Positions 35,201 to 43,270 are shown, counted from the stretch's first letter. The stretch is DNA of 57,397 nucleotides from an uncultured bacterium (GCA_902780865.1 CACZHC010000018.1:1-57397); one strand, 5' to 3'. Made by a program: numbers and translations. The notes: a model not told the origin generated them from the sequence alone.

Positions 35201-35464
35201 CGCGCCGATTTCGCCGACGGGACACGCCCCAAAGTTCGCCGGAACCGTCAGGAACCCCGTAGGCGCGGGCGTGACGGCGGCGGAGTAGCCCTCACCCATG
35301 ACGACCGCCTTGCCGGCGACGAGCTGGTAGCTCCACGTATAGCCCGTCTCTCCGTCCGTCCAGGTCTCGGCCCACGCCGTACATGACAGCGCGAGCGCCA
35401 CCACTGCTGTGGTCAGCGCCTTGACAGCACCACCAAACCACTTCCAGAGAATTGTTTTTTTCAT
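31493..35464 (-). CDS. giant BspA-type leucine-rich-repeat surface protein
   Basis: 1323 residues from the ATG at 35464, chosen because it begins a proper signal peptide (MKKTILWKWFGG, cleavage near 'CTAWAETW'); longer readings have no signal and cross the promoter. Many BspA-type LRR_5 repeats ('VTIPDGVTAIRDGAFSDCTG', 'IPASVKTIGYAAFSCC') are arranged in four larger blocks, each opened by 'YTWTYRI' and 'GGKPVTKIG' elements and closed by 'GWDAAL..GTWQDR'. Then one InlB-type repeat ('GYTLDGWWTAKSGGTKV'), a Gly/Asp/Glu linker, and the same C-terminal module as the beta-helix protein. BspA-like proteins mediate adhesion to hosts or other cells; the C-terminal module may be a surface-anchoring or sorting part (inference). 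Confidence 0.9.
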   Translation of the reverse strand: MKKTILWKWFGGAVKALTTAVVALALSCTAWAETWTDGETGYTWSYQLVAGKAVVMGEGYSAAVTPAPTGFLTVPANFGACPVGEIGANAFFDCPGMTGVSIPDGVTAIRDGAFSDCTGLKSIAIPSGVTWIGDMVFDCCTSLKSVTFAGDIPEHVGADIYQSTPQSLVTTVPATASGWSDAIAAGTWQGRAIYGTGTATVGKYTWAYRIVNDGAEIFYDDGYGGAVAVSPKPTGAVVVPDVLGGKIVRSIGSNAFRDCDNMTSVAIVEGTTNISSCAFYHCDNLESVEICTPDGTVHRIGDNAFGHCENLTTVTLPKYLYSIESHAFAYTAIESITIPASVTNVGINAFAACGNLASVRYLGNCPAADKIYNNAAEGVQSIVTEGTTGWDAALEAGTWQDRDIIAVLPTENDGKGHTWTYRIIGNEAQICNNGAIAVNPLPNGYLVIPSTLGGKPVTGIGAHAFEQCDGLTQVFIPSSVTNIEEYAFDECVALKNVTIPDGVQSIGESAFFACTGLETATLPKNLKVIGPSAFDSCEKLTGVTIPDGVTTIGSAAFYWCTSITSLTIPASVKTIGYAAFSCCEKLKTVTYLGVCPTTATGDDLYDGTPDDLVSVVTEGMTGWDEAIESGTWQDRGVRVKLAEWTDENGYTWTYHINGDEAEICNYSSCAVSPEPTGDVTIPSTLGGKPVTKIGEFAFWYCNKMTKVTIPASVKTIEDHAFYMCSGLADQNGFVIVQNVLHGYYGAAVDVTVPEGVTRIGGGAFLRRSAMMGMPSLTRVTLPASVTGIGVGAFFCCTELESVTRLDEIDDIGEGAFLCCFKMADAEGFVIVRNVLHGYYGHATDLTVPEGVTRIGTQAFMNELGCVLQYVTIPKSVTEIGNNAFKLCNFLKTVTYLCDCPTVGEEIYTDTPAELESLVSPYVQGWDAALNAGVWQDRAIRVDETIPEPHPVMHTVTFDANGGTADLLDIDVEEGATIWEFPIATREGYTLDGWWTAKSGGTKVTPETVVTQDMTVYAHWKENGGGGESGGDGDGGGEGEGGDGEGGAPVDPEPEVEPVPCYEFLDIADITEPYSAPSAVVLHGAVYDGCDVVGIVELKLGKAKKGKSKIGGSVTLLNGKKYSIKAQTAPVDGVAPSVGYLPVKSLGMMYVAIGGTKFAGSLGGWHVQSASVCVPWSGKSATASVEMDDVSAFSGMVLTGLLPYSEVADVNNGKWKFKKAAGVKWGKPKKGTVPSELYDPLSGKDLLVDDAKGKTNLSGMKLSYTPKKGTFKGSFKLYSLQGSGKKTKLKKYTVKVSGVVVDGVGYGIATCKKPAMTWAVTVTK

Positions 35465-35581
35465 TTGGTGTTTCTCTTTATTTTTGTTGTCTGACTGCAC
35501 TTCCCCCGCAAGGGGAAAGACAAGCCAAAATTGCGCGAACCGTACATGGTACGACATCGTACGCCAGCCGGAACGCTTGGG

Positions 35582-35611
35582 ATTATACCAAACGAGGACC
35601 ACACTTGGCAA
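35582..35611 (-). promoter_or_regulatory. sigma-70 promoter of the BspA-type gene
   Basis: TTGCCA (35611-35606), 18-base spacer ending TGG, TATAAT (35587-35582). It leaves a leader of about 110 nt with a TTCCCC-TTGC-GGGGGAA hairpin and a GTACGATGTCGTAC palindrome before the ATG at 35464. Confidence 0.6.
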
Positions 35612-35630
35612 GCACTCAGCACTCAGATTT

Positions 35631-37118
35631 TCATCTCGCTCCGCGCATGAGCAAGACCGCAAATGCGGTGCGAAGCAAAATCCACAGGTCAAGCCAAAGC
35701 GACCAGTTGAGGACATAATACGAGTCCAGCGCCACGCGACGGGCATAATCCGTGTCGCTGCGCCCCGAAACCTGCCATAGCCCCGTAATCCCCGGCCGGA
35801 CCGATGAAAACGCCCTGTAGGAACTCCCGTAGTAGCCGACTTCCTCGTCTACTATCGGACGGGGGCCAATAAGCGCCATGTCGCCGGTGAAAACGTTGAA
35901 GAGCTGCGGCAGCTCGTCCAAGGACGTCTTCCTCAGCAGCCTGCCCAATGGCGTCACCCGAGGGTCGTGCGAGAGCTTAAACGACGACTCCCACTCCTTT
36001 GCCGCCGATGGATTGGAGGCCAGGATATCCTTGAGCCGCCGGTCTGCGTCTATGTACATCGACCGGAACTTCCAGATGTAGAACTCGCGTCCGTTCCGCC
36101 CGAGGCGCCTATGCCGGTAGAACACAGGACCACGGCTCGTCAGCTTGATAAGCACCGGCATGACGACGAACGCCGGGAGGAAGACCACGAACGCCGCAAA
36201 CGCAAGCAGGCCGTCAATGACGCGCTTCTGGAACCTCTTGACCTTCATGCGCACCTGGTTGACCATCTCGAGCCCGCCTATGCCGTCGAAACTGACTGCA
36301 CGTGCGCCGAACACCGGGAACGCCTTCGCCGCCGGCAGATATACGACGTACGTGAACCATGACGTGAACTCGTCCATCTGGGCGCGGAAAAGGCGGTCGT
36401 CCTGGCACGCGACGAGCATCTTGATGTCGCGCTTCTTCGACTGCGGCACTATGTCGCGGAGCGTGCCAAGGTAGGCGATCTTCCTGTCCTGGAAATCGCG
36501 TTCGTTCCAGGCGCGGCGGCGGCGCTTCCGACCGATCCTCTCTGTTCCCGCAAAATACCCGACGATGCGGATGCCTGCGTAGGGGTCGCCGTCCAGGAAA
36601 GCGGCAAACTGGTGCGCCGCCTCGCCGCCACCGGCCATGACGACGGGAATCTGCCCCACATTCATTCGTTTGAGGGCAAAACGCATCCAATTGCGGAACG
36701 ACTGCGCACCTAAGGCCGTCAGAATGCATGCGTAGACGCAGACCGCGCGGGAAAGCATGCCCTCCGTAGTCTGGTATGCGAACGCAATGTAGGCAATCGC
36801 GCCAGCATGAGTCAGAAGCGACGATATGCAAAGCCGTCGAAACTCCTCCACGGGGCTCGACGGAGCGGACGGGTACATCCAATTGCCGTGGTACAGGCCA
36901 AGCGCCGCGTTGACGCAGATGAACGCAAGTGCCACGTAGAAGAAACGCAGGTACTCGGCAAGCTCGTATCCGCCCCAGGGGCACGTCGGCCAGCCATGCG
37001 TGCGCAGGAACCTGCCCAACGCCCAGTAGCCGCATACGACGAACGCCCACATGGCGACGATGCACAATGCGTCGGCAACCGCGAGGGCGATGACACGGAT
37101 GCGTCCCTGCGTGAACAC
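35631..37118 (-). CDS. undecaprenyl-phosphate sugar-1-phosphate transferase (WbaP/CpsE-like)
   Basis: Starts glycan synthesis by moving a sugar phosphate from a nucleotide sugar to undecaprenyl phosphate. 495 residues; GTG start at 37118 one base after the upstream stop, with GGAGGAG upstream. Seen: four N-terminal membrane segments (about residues 10-130), a central nucleotide-binding-like domain ('IPVVMAGGGEAAHQFAAFLD'), one more membrane segment, then the bacterial sugar transferase domain: 'RGPVFYRHRRLGRNGREFYI', 'WKFRSMYIDADRRL', 'LRKTSLDELPQLFNVFTGDM', 'IGPRP', 'RPGITGLWQVSGRSD'. These are diagnostic for the polyprenyl glycosylphosphotransferase family. Sugar specificity cannot be told. 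Confidence 0.94.
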   Translation of the reverse strand: MFTQGRIRVIALAVADALCIVAMWAFVVCGYWALGRFLRTHGWPTCPWGGYELAEYLRFFYVALAFICVNAALGLYHGNWMYPSAPSSPVEEFRRLCISSLLTHAGAIAYIAFAYQTTEGMLSRAVCVYACILTALGAQSFRNWMRFALKRMNVGQIPVVMAGGGEAAHQFAAFLDGDPYAGIRIVGYFAGTERIGRKRRRRAWNERDFQDRKIAYLGTLRDIVPQSKKRDIKMLVACQDDRLFRAQMDEFTSWFTYVVYLPAAKAFPVFGARAVSFDGIGGLEMVNQVRMKVKRFQKRVIDGLLAFAAFVVFLPAFVVMPVLIKLTSRGPVFYRHRRLGRNGREFYIWKFRSMYIDADRRLKDILASNPSAAKEWESSFKLSHDPRVTPLGRLLRKTSLDELPQLFNVFTGDMALIGPRPIVDEEVGYYGSSYRAFSSVRPGITGLWQVSGRSDTDYARRVALDSYYVLNWSLWLDLWILLRTAFAVLLMRGAR

Positions 37119-37119
37119 C

Positions 37120-37887
37120 TTAAGTCTCCTCCGGCGGCTCGTACTCCTCGGCGATCCAGCGCTCGGCCTCCGCCGCGTCCGTCCACTCGTCGCCAGTCAC
37201 GAACTCGTACGTCTCCTTGGCCTTCTCCACCCCCTCCTTGGAGCCACCGCCCTCGATGATGCGGGCAAGAGATTCGACGGCCAGCTTCTCGTCCGCGCCG
37301 ATGTACTCGTTCGAAATCTCCTCAAGGGCGTCTTCGTCGTTCAGGACGCCCATCGCAAGCTCGACGGTCTTGATCTTGACGCCCTCGTCCTCAATGGAAG
37401 ACAGCGCCGTCGTCCATTCGCTCATCGCGCTGTCGCGGACATCCTCGTCGGCATCGGCGAGGAACGGCGTAAGCTCCGGGAGCGCCTTCTCGCCAAACCA
37501 GCCGAGAGTGTCTACCATTGACTGGCGGATTTCCGCGTCGCCGCATTTCTGCGCCTCCTCGGCACAGGCAACCGCCAATTCAAAGTCTTCGTCGTCAAGA
37601 GCCTTCTCGATGCGCTCGGCAAGCGCCTTTTCCTCTGGCGTACGATTGTCGTCCTCGTCGTCCTCGATGCTGACAACTGGCTTGGGCCGAGACGGCCTTG
37701 ATGACGTTGGACGAGTGGCCTTGTCTGGGCGTACAGAGGATGACGGGACGCGGACTTGGTGCGGTTCGGGGCCTTCGTTGTTGTCGACTGCGGAAGTCCG
37801 CGCGCCACGAGAGAACACGGCTATGACTGCGACTCCCGCAACCAATATGGCGCACAGGGCCACGACATACGCTCTTGTCCTCTTCAT
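37120..37887 (-). CDS. membrane-anchored acidic HEAT-like protein, copy A
   Basis: 255 residues, function unknown. Seen: one N-terminal membrane segment (residues 6-25), a Ser/Pro/Arg spacer (30-75), then an acidic helical domain with paired-helix units: 'EIRQSMVDTLGWFGEKALPE', 'PFLADADEDVRDSAMSEWTT', 'KLAVESLARIIEGG', ending 'DEWTDAAEAERWIAEEYEPP'. This resembles HEAT repeats, a protein-binding scaffold. A clear paralogue is at 40653-41489 with the same order of parts. It directly precedes the WbaP gene (one-base gap). Likely faces the periplasm and binds a partner encoded nearby (inference). Confidence 0.8.
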   Translation of the reverse strand: MKRTRAYVVALCAILVAGVAVIAVFSRGARTSAVDNNEGPEPHQVRVPSSSVRPDKATRPTSSRPSRPKPVVSIEDDEDDNRTPEEKALAERIEKALDDEDFELAVACAEEAQKCGDAEIRQSMVDTLGWFGEKALPELTPFLADADEDVRDSAMSEWTTALSSIEDEGVKIKTVELAMGVLNDEDALEEISNEYIGADEKLAVESLARIIEGGGSKEGVEKAKETYEFVTGDEWTDAAEAERWIAEEYEPPEET

Positions 37888-37910
37888 ACGCTTCCCCGCG
37901 CATTACGCGC

Positions 37911-39731
37911 TCAGCAGCCGTCGTCGCCCCCGCAGGAGCTCGAGAACCTGACACGCCAAGTGCCGATTCCCTTGAACACGGCCGTGCCGTATCCTACGCC
38001 ATTTACGATGACGGCATTGACGGTCGCCTTGAGCTTCTTCCCGACCGGCGGTTCAATCGTCAGCGAGCCGTTGACAAGCCCCGTCTTCGCCGCGTAGGAG
38101 AACGAGAACGCGAACGGGGACTGCGTGTCCTCGGAAAGCCCAACGCCCTTCCACTTGGCGGCCACGGGAGGGACGTCGGCGAAGAGACCCTCGTCGACAA
38201 TGCCATTGTCGGGGAGGACAAGCGAGGGGATCTCAAGTTCAAAGACATCCGGCAGTTCGCCGACACCTTGCTTCTGCACGAAGCGGGCCCCGCAACGAAC
38301 GGAAAACGAGTTCTTGCCCGCGGCCTTCCACTCGGAAAGCCCCTCGACGCCAACAAGCTGGCCGTCCTTTAGCTTCAGGAGGAAGGATATGCCGCCCTTC
38401 TTCGAATAGAGCGCCGCCGAAACGGGCACGGCGCAGATGCCGTTGTCGCCCATTATTCCCGTCGCGGACACTTTTACCTTCGTGCCGTCGCCAAGCCAAC
38501 CGGTCACCTTGGCCTTGCCCTTCGACTTGACGGCGACGGACAGCGCACCGGAGCCGCGCGCGAAGGCGACGTCCTCGACGGCGTTGGTGAGCGCCAGCGT
38601 CCAAAACCCAGTCGACAGGGCGGCCGCACGGGCCTTCGCGTCGGCGTCCTTCGCGGAGAAGACGTCGCGGGCGCCTTGGATGGAATACGACTTCCCGTCT
38701 GGTGCATTGTAGTATCCGACGAGTCCGTTCGCGCCGAGCACGACGCCGGCCGACGCCGCAAGCCCCTTCTTGGCCAGCTGGAACACCTTGTTGGTGCTCG
38801 GCGTGTCCGCCACGCCCGTCAGTTTGACCTTTGAGCCGTTCCGAGTCACGAAAGTGGCTGTCAGCTTTGAAAGCCCCGACTTCTTGTTGGCCTTCCCGGC
38901 CTTGACCGTGACGGTTCCTGCGATTTCCCCGGTCTCGCCGTCCGAGAGCCAGCCCAGGTACTGTGCCGCCGCCGTTCCCAGGAACCCGCCTTCCGCCGGA
39001 TTGTCGCAGAAGCTATAGCCGCCCCAGTTCTTCGCAATCTCGAGGTTGCCGATCATGAAGTTGATAGCCTCCTCGTCGGAGACGGCGCTGGCACTGTACC
39101 AGGGGAACGGCATGCGGCCGATCAGCGTGCCGTCTGGGCGGAACACGAGCATCGTCAGATAGCTGATCTTGTGAAGCTCCATCGTCCCGCCGCCGAGACG
39201 GCTGATCACGTTGACCACGCTGCCCGGAAGGGCCATCGCGTCCTGGTAGTCGTACATGTCCTGGATGGCGGCCAGGCCTTCGTCGGCCGTGAGGCCGTTC
39301 TCTGCAAGGTAGCCCGCGTCATAAAGCCAGCACTGGAACCCCCAGCCGTCGCCCAAGGGACTCGTTCCCTTCCACTCCTGGCCTTCGGGGACGGGGAAAC
39401 GGTAGGGATAGTCGCATTCGACAAGGTAGTAGCCCTTCTCGGCCACATAGTCAGCCCAGGCCTTCGACGTGAGGACCTTCGCTTCGCATGTCTGGCAGTA
39501 CGGGCACCACCACGAACCAGTGAACATCACGATCGTGTACTTGCCGTCACGCTTCGCGTTGGCAAAGGCGGCCTCGCGGTCAAAAGTCCACTCGCCGGCC
39601 TTCGCACCGCTCCAGCGCGGGCGGATGGCCGACGGCGTCACATTGTATTCGTATGCAAGCGCATCGGCGCCCGACAGGCAGAGGGCAGTCGTCAACGCGA
39701 CGACGGCGGTATTCTTGATGATTCCAGTCAT
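37911..39731 (-). CDS. secreted thioredoxin-fold protein with C-terminal beta modules
   Basis: 606 residues. Signal peptide about 1-26 (cleavage after 'ADALA'). Residues 40-200: thioredoxin-like fold with 'YTIVMFTGSWWCPYCQTCEA', redox motif Cys76-Pro-Tyr-Cys79. Residues 260-606: beta-rich modules with 'GLSKLTATFVTRNGSKVKLT' and near the end 'KTGLVNGSLTIEPP' and 'VNAVIVNGVGYGTAVFKG', the same closing pattern as the C-terminal modules of the two giant surface proteins. CPYC is the glutaredoxin-type active site, so a redox role on exported proteins is plausible. Related to the proteins at 43711 and 47650. No Shine-Dalgarno at a good distance (AAGGA abuts the ATG). Confidence 0.82.
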   Translation of the reverse strand: MTGIIKNTAVVALTTALCLSGADALAYEYNVTPSAIRPRWSGAKAGEWTFDREAAFANAKRDGKYTIVMFTGSWWCPYCQTCEAKVLTSKAWADYVAEKGYYLVECDYPYRFPVPEGQEWKGTSPLGDGWGFQCWLYDAGYLAENGLTADEGLAAIQDMYDYQDAMALPGSVVNVISRLGGGTMELHKISYLTMLVFRPDGTLIGRMPFPWYSASAVSDEEAINFMIGNLEIAKNWGGYSFCDNPAEGGFLGTAAAQYLGWLSDGETGEIAGTVTVKAGKANKKSGLSKLTATFVTRNGSKVKLTGVADTPSTNKVFQLAKKGLAASAGVVLGANGLVGYYNAPDGKSYSIQGARDVFSAKDADAKARAAALSTGFWTLALTNAVEDVAFARGSGALSVAVKSKGKAKVTGWLGDGTKVKVSATGIMGDNGICAVPVSAALYSKKGGISFLLKLKDGQLVGVEGLSEWKAAGKNSFSVRCGARFVQKQGVGELPDVFELEIPSLVLPDNGIVDEGLFADVPPVAAKWKGVGLSEDTQSPFAFSFSYAAKTGLVNGSLTIEPPVGKKLKATVNAVIVNGVGYGTAVFKGIGTWRVRFSSSCGGDDGC

Positions 39732-39772
39732 TCCTTATCTCGCTTTCTCCCCCCTGTTTAATTGTGCTTTTG

Positions 39773-40567
39773 TTATTCGATAACGCTCTTGACGTAGGAC
39801 GGGAACTTGTACGCCTGCGTGACGGACTCGACCGGCTTCGTCTTGCTCGAAAGAATGGCAGACGCCTTCTTGTCGTACTTCAGCTTCCAGGTGCCGTTCG
39901 CCGCAGTCCGCGCGTCGGACTCGCCGCAGTCGCACATCGTCCAACCGACGGCCGAAGCCGTCTGCTCCTCCCGCCCGGCGACCTTCTCGCACCACGAGCA
40001 CTCTTCCGCCGTCGCCTCGACGGTCACGATGGCGCCAGGCGTCGACCAGCCGGCGAAGTTGCCGCTCATGTTCGTAAGCCAGGTTGCAGTACGCATGCAG
40101 ATGGGCTGGCGAACCGTAGTGTCCTTGATGGTGCCGAAGCCCGAGCCCATCAGGAAGAACGTGCCGTCGCTAGACGACAGCGTCCACGTGCCCTCGGCCT
40201 TCTTCGCAGACTTGTCGATGCGGTTGAGGAACTCCCACTCGAACTTGAGGTTCATCGGCTTGCGCGTCGTCTCGTTCCAGAAGATGTAGCCATAGGCACC
40301 TTTGGCAAGACTCGTCGAGTTCGACGAAATCTGCGGCTCGGAAATCGTGACGCAGTCGCAGCCCCAAATCAGACCCTTGATCTTGACCGTGCCCTGCTTG
40401 CGGTACATGTCATAGTCGTCAACGGGGCAGTCGCACGAAATGAACTGCACCTTGCCCGACTTCGTAACCGTCGTCTTCATTGTGAGCTCCATTTCATAGA
40501 CCTGTGCGTCCGCAAGCGCAAATCCGCACATTGCCACCACCATCGAGAGAACCATGAGTTTTTTCAT
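39773..40567 (-). CDS. Cys-rich secreted protein of unknown function, copy A
   Basis: 264 residues. Signal peptide about 1-20 (MKKLMVLSMVVAMCGFALADA). The mature part has Cys pairs in CDC or C-x2-C form: 'QFISCDCPVD', 'LIWGCDCVTI', 'EECSWCEKV', 'WTMCDCGESD', followed by 'NGTWKLKYDKKASA'. The protein at 51307-52122 shares signal, Cys clusters and the G-T-W-x5-K-Y ending, so they form a family. Possibly a disulfide-stabilised or metal-binding structural protein of the envelope. It sits between thioredoxin-like proteins, which could form its disulfides (inference). Own promoter and Shine-Dalgarno AAAAGGA. Confidence 0.8.
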   Translation of the reverse strand: MKKLMVLSMVVAMCGFALADAQVYEMELTMKTTVTKSGKVQFISCDCPVDDYDMYRKQGTVKIKGLIWGCDCVTISEPQISSNSTSLAKGAYGYIFWNETTRKPMNLKFEWEFLNRIDKSAKKAEGTWTLSSSDGTFFLMGSGFGTIKDTTVRQPICMRTATWLTNMSGNFAGWSTPGAIVTVEATAEECSWCEKVAGREEQTASAVGWTMCDCGESDARTAANGTWKLKYDKKASAILSSKTKPVESVTQAYKFPSYVKSVIE

Positions 40568-40609
40568 TTGCTTTTTTCCTTTTAGTTGAGTTTCTTAAAG
40601 GGTTAAGAT

Positions 40610-40638
40610 ATTATAGCAGAGTAACCTGCGCGACGCAA
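40610..40638 (-). promoter_or_regulatory. sigma-70 promoter of Cys-rich protein A
   Basis: TTGCGT (40638-40633), 17-base spacer, TATAAT (40615-40610). It leaves a leader of about 35-40 nt with AAAAGGA before the ATG. Confidence 0.65.
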
Positions 40639-40652
40639 GGGCGAAAAGACCG

Positions 40653-41489
40653 TCAATCTTCCGCGGAATCGTCTTCCGACGCCGTGTAGTTCTCCTGGAG
40701 CCAGGTCTCGGCCGCGTCCACTCCGGACCAGTCGTCGCCCGTGATGGAATTGTAGGCTTCCTTGGCCGCGGCGACCGCCTTCGCGTTCTTTCCGTCATCG
40801 ATGACGTTCGCCAGCACCTGGACGGCTGCGAGCTCGTCAATCCCGACAAGTTCGTTGGCGACATCCTCAAGGATGTCCTTGTCCTTCAACTTGCCCAGGG
40901 TCAACTCTACGACGCCGGCCTTCAGTCCGTCGTCCTCTATCTCCTGAAGCGCGCGCATCCAACTGGACTTTGCCTCTTCGGCAACGCCTTCGTCGGCGTC
41001 GCTCATGAACTCCGTCAACTCCACCAACGCATTCTGCCCGAACCAGGAAAGCGCATCGACGGCCATTGCGCGCAACTCGGCATTGCTCGATCCGATGGCC
41101 TTTTCCGCCAGTTCGCGCGCGCCGTCCAGATCGTCGTTCTCAATGACGGCGAGAGCCTGCCGCATCAGTGCCTGTTCCTTTTCAGGATAGGCATTGCCGT
41201 TCTCGTCGCGGAACACATCGTCTCCGTCCGCGCCCAAACGCCCCCTGGCCACGACCTGGGCGACTCTCCCCGTCTTGTTCGTGACGGAGCGGACGGACGC
41301 CCGCAGCGCGTCCACCGACTTCACCGACTTTGACTGCGCGCCCTTCTGCGTCAGAAGCGCCGTGGTCTTCCCTTTCTCCTTCTCCGGTACAGGCGAAGGC
41401 TTCTCGCCGCGCATGGTGATGAACATATAGCAACCCAAGACGGCCACCGCCGCCACTGCGACGACTGCGATTTTATGCGTTCGTTTCAT
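40653..41489 (-). CDS. membrane-anchored acidic HEAT-like protein, copy B
   Basis: 278 residues, paralogue of 37120-37887. Membrane segment 6-26, basic/Ser-rich spacer to about 95, then an acidic helical domain: 'ELRAMAVDALSWFGQNALVE', 'EFMSDADEGVAEEAKSSWMR', 'ALQEIEDDGLKAGVVELTLG', closing 'GDDWSGVDAAETWLQENYTA'. The last motif matches copy A's 'GDEWTDAAEAERWIAEEY', so the whole domain is homologous. Shine-Dalgarno AAGGAG. Follows the ligase-like gene by 23 bases. Function unknown; probably a periplasmic scaffold. Confidence 0.8.
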   Translation of the reverse strand: MKRTHKIAVVAVAAVAVLGCYMFITMRGEKPSPVPEKEKGKTTALLTQKGAQSKSVKSVDALRASVRSVTNKTGRVAQVVARGRLGADGDDVFRDENGNAYPEKEQALMRQALAVIENDDLDGARELAEKAIGSSNAELRAMAVDALSWFGQNALVELTEFMSDADEGVAEEAKSSWMRALQEIEDDGLKAGVVELTLGKLKDKDILEDVANELVGIDELAAVQVLANVIDDGKNAKAVAAAKEAYNSITGDDWSGVDAAETWLQENYTASEDDSAED

Positions 41490-41512
41490 TATGGTTCTCC
41501 TTGCTCTTTGCG

Positions 41513-43270
41513 TTAAAGGGTTGTCGCCAGCCCGACCCAGCCCGGGATATAGAGCTCGGCACCGTCCACGGTCGCAACCCAGTCCGGGAAAGGAGGCTTG
41601 CCGTATACATCCGCATAGCGGGAAGCAAACTCGCCAAGCACCATTAGAAAACCGCCGCGCGCAATCAGTTCTGGCGGGACCTCCGACGGTCCGAACGGCG
41701 GCGAGAGGAACACCAGCTTGCGCGCCCGCGGGGCCCTGCCCTTCCGCCGAAGTTCAAGGTAGTCTCGGCAGCGCGAACCGGCGACGACCAGAACGTCGAC
41801 GGACTTCGGGACGTCGTCCACGCGCCGGGCAAAGCCGAGTGCCGGCGACTGCGGCATGTGCTCATAGAACGACCGGACGTCCTTGCCAGTCAAGGTCCAG
41901 CACAGCGTAGCCCCGTCATCCACCACCCATCGGGACGGACGGCTACCGTTAACGAGCACGCAAGGCCCGTCGACGCGGATTGACGGGCCTTTCCCCGTCT
42001 GCACGGACGATCCGGCGAAATAGATCCCGGCAAGGACTGCCGCCGAAAGCCCCGCCGCCACGGCCATCGGGACGCATTCGCCGCGCCAGCCCTTCCACGG
42101 ACGCGTCCAAAGCCATGGAACGAGCGATGCTACGGGAAGCAGCCAAAGGGAGCTAACTGGATGGACGGGGTTGAAACAGTCGGCGACTGCGAACATCGAC
42201 CATGCGCCAAGCGGCAGCGGGCTGCCGCCCTGCCGCGCGAAGCGGAAGAGGGCAATCAGCAGCCAGGCCCAGAAGAATACCCACGCGAACCGACCCAGCC
42301 AGCCGTGATTGGACATGAACGTCAGATGTCCGCTGATCAGCGTGTAGGTCACGTCGTTTTTCTCAAGCGGCTGATACCAGTTGATGTATGCACGGCCTGA
42401 CGGAAGGACGGACGCCCAGCCCCCGGGCGCGTCCACCATCATGCGCGGAGCGCGGCTCCAGACCTCCGTACGCAGGTCGTTTCCGGCGTCCTTCAGCGTC
42501 ATGGAGGCGCGGCCGACGATGGATGCCGCGGCGAAGGCCGCGACAAACAGCGCCGCGAGAAGCCCGACGACGACCAGCCGTCCACGGGTCCAGCCGCCTT
42601 TCGCAAATCGCGAAATCCCCATAAGCGCAGCGCCCAGCACAAGGGCTACAAGACCGCCGCGGGAACCAGTCGCCAGCACAAGCACGCCGAAACCGCAAAG
42701 CGCGGCAGCGCCCGCCGCCTTCCACATGCGTCCGCGGCGGAAGCAAAGCAGGCAAAGGCCCGCCAGCGCCAGAAAAGAATAGAGGACGGCATCATGGTTC
42801 GGATTTCGATAGGGCCAGGCAAAACGCCCCTTCCACTTGTGCGCAAGCGGCGACTCTTCGCCGGAGACATCCCACATCTCGGGAATTGTGCCTGGATAAA
42901 CAGGAACGGAACGGCGCTGCACCGCGAACTCGTCGTCGCCCAGCAGGAATCCGACAGGGGAGCCGTTCTTGAATCGGAAACGCAGACGGTTTGGCTCGTT
43001 GGGCGGAGTCACCGTCATCGTCTCGCCGACAAGGTCCGCCTTCCAGCCGTCAGGCCCGGCGAAACGGCCGCCCCTCCCTACTCGGCGGAATTCAACAGTC
43101 CCGACCGCCGGATCGTAAAGTCTGTAGAACATCGTTCCCGCCATCGGGGCGATGTACATGGAACTGACCCGCCTGGCGACTTCTCCCGAAGCCGACGCGC
43201 CATCGGCCGCCGTCCCCGCAGAAGCAAGCAGGAGACAGGAGAAAAGAACGGCAGCCGACAGACGACTCAT
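41513..43270 (-). CDS. O-antigen ligase/polymerase-like membrane protein with soluble flanking domains
   Basis: 585 residues. Signal peptide about 1-22, a soluble domain to about 155, then several membrane segments with 'VLATGSRGGLVALVLGAALM' and 'DLRTEVWSRAPRMM', the S-R-G-G and R-x-E-x-W elements of the Wzy_C/WaaL family, and 'SNHGWLGRFAWVFFWAWLLI'. The last 180 residues are soluble and alpha/beta-like ('SVDVLVVAGSRCRDYLELRR', 'KLVFLSPPFGPSEVPPELI'). Normal WaaL/Wzy proteins lack such flanks. Likely joins exported glycan to an acceptor, perhaps a protein, in the periplasm (inference). Start overlaps the upstream stop as ATGA. Confidence 0.75.
   Translation of the reverse strand: MSRLSAAVLFSCLLLASAGTAADGASASGEVARRVSSMYIAPMAGTMFYRLYDPAVGTVEFRRVGRGGRFAGPDGWKADLVGETMTVTPPNEPNRLRFRFKNGSPVGFLLGDDEFAVQRRSVPVYPGTIPEMWDVSGEESPLAHKWKGRFAWPYRNPNHDAVLYSFLALAGLCLLCFRRGRMWKAAGAAALCGFGVLVLATGSRGGLVALVLGAALMGISRFAKGGWTRGRLVVVGLLAALFVAAFAAASIVGRASMTLKDAGNDLRTEVWSRAPRMMVDAPGGWASVLPSGRAYINWYQPLEKNDVTYTLISGHLTFMSNHGWLGRFAWVFFWAWLLIALFRFARQGGSPLPLGAWSMFAVADCFNPVHPVSSLWLLPVASLVPWLWTRPWKGWRGECVPMAVAAGLSAAVLAGIYFAGSSVQTGKGPSIRVDGPCVLVNGSRPSRWVVDDGATLCWTLTGKDVRSFYEHMPQSPALGFARRVDDVPKSVDVLVVAGSRCRDYLELRRKGRAPRARKLVFLSPPFGPSEVPPELIARGGFLMVLGEFASRYADVYGKPPFPDWVATVDGAELYIPGWVGLATTL

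Noticed and set aside
34046..35386. 446-residue plus-strand reading frame opposite the BspA-type gene
   Set aside because: Antisense shadow of LRR repeats; no start context.
31493..35746. Longer BspA-type reading from 35746
   Set aside because: It crosses the promoter and the end of the WbaP gene and lacks a signal at its N-terminus; the ATG at 35464 starts a clear signal peptide.
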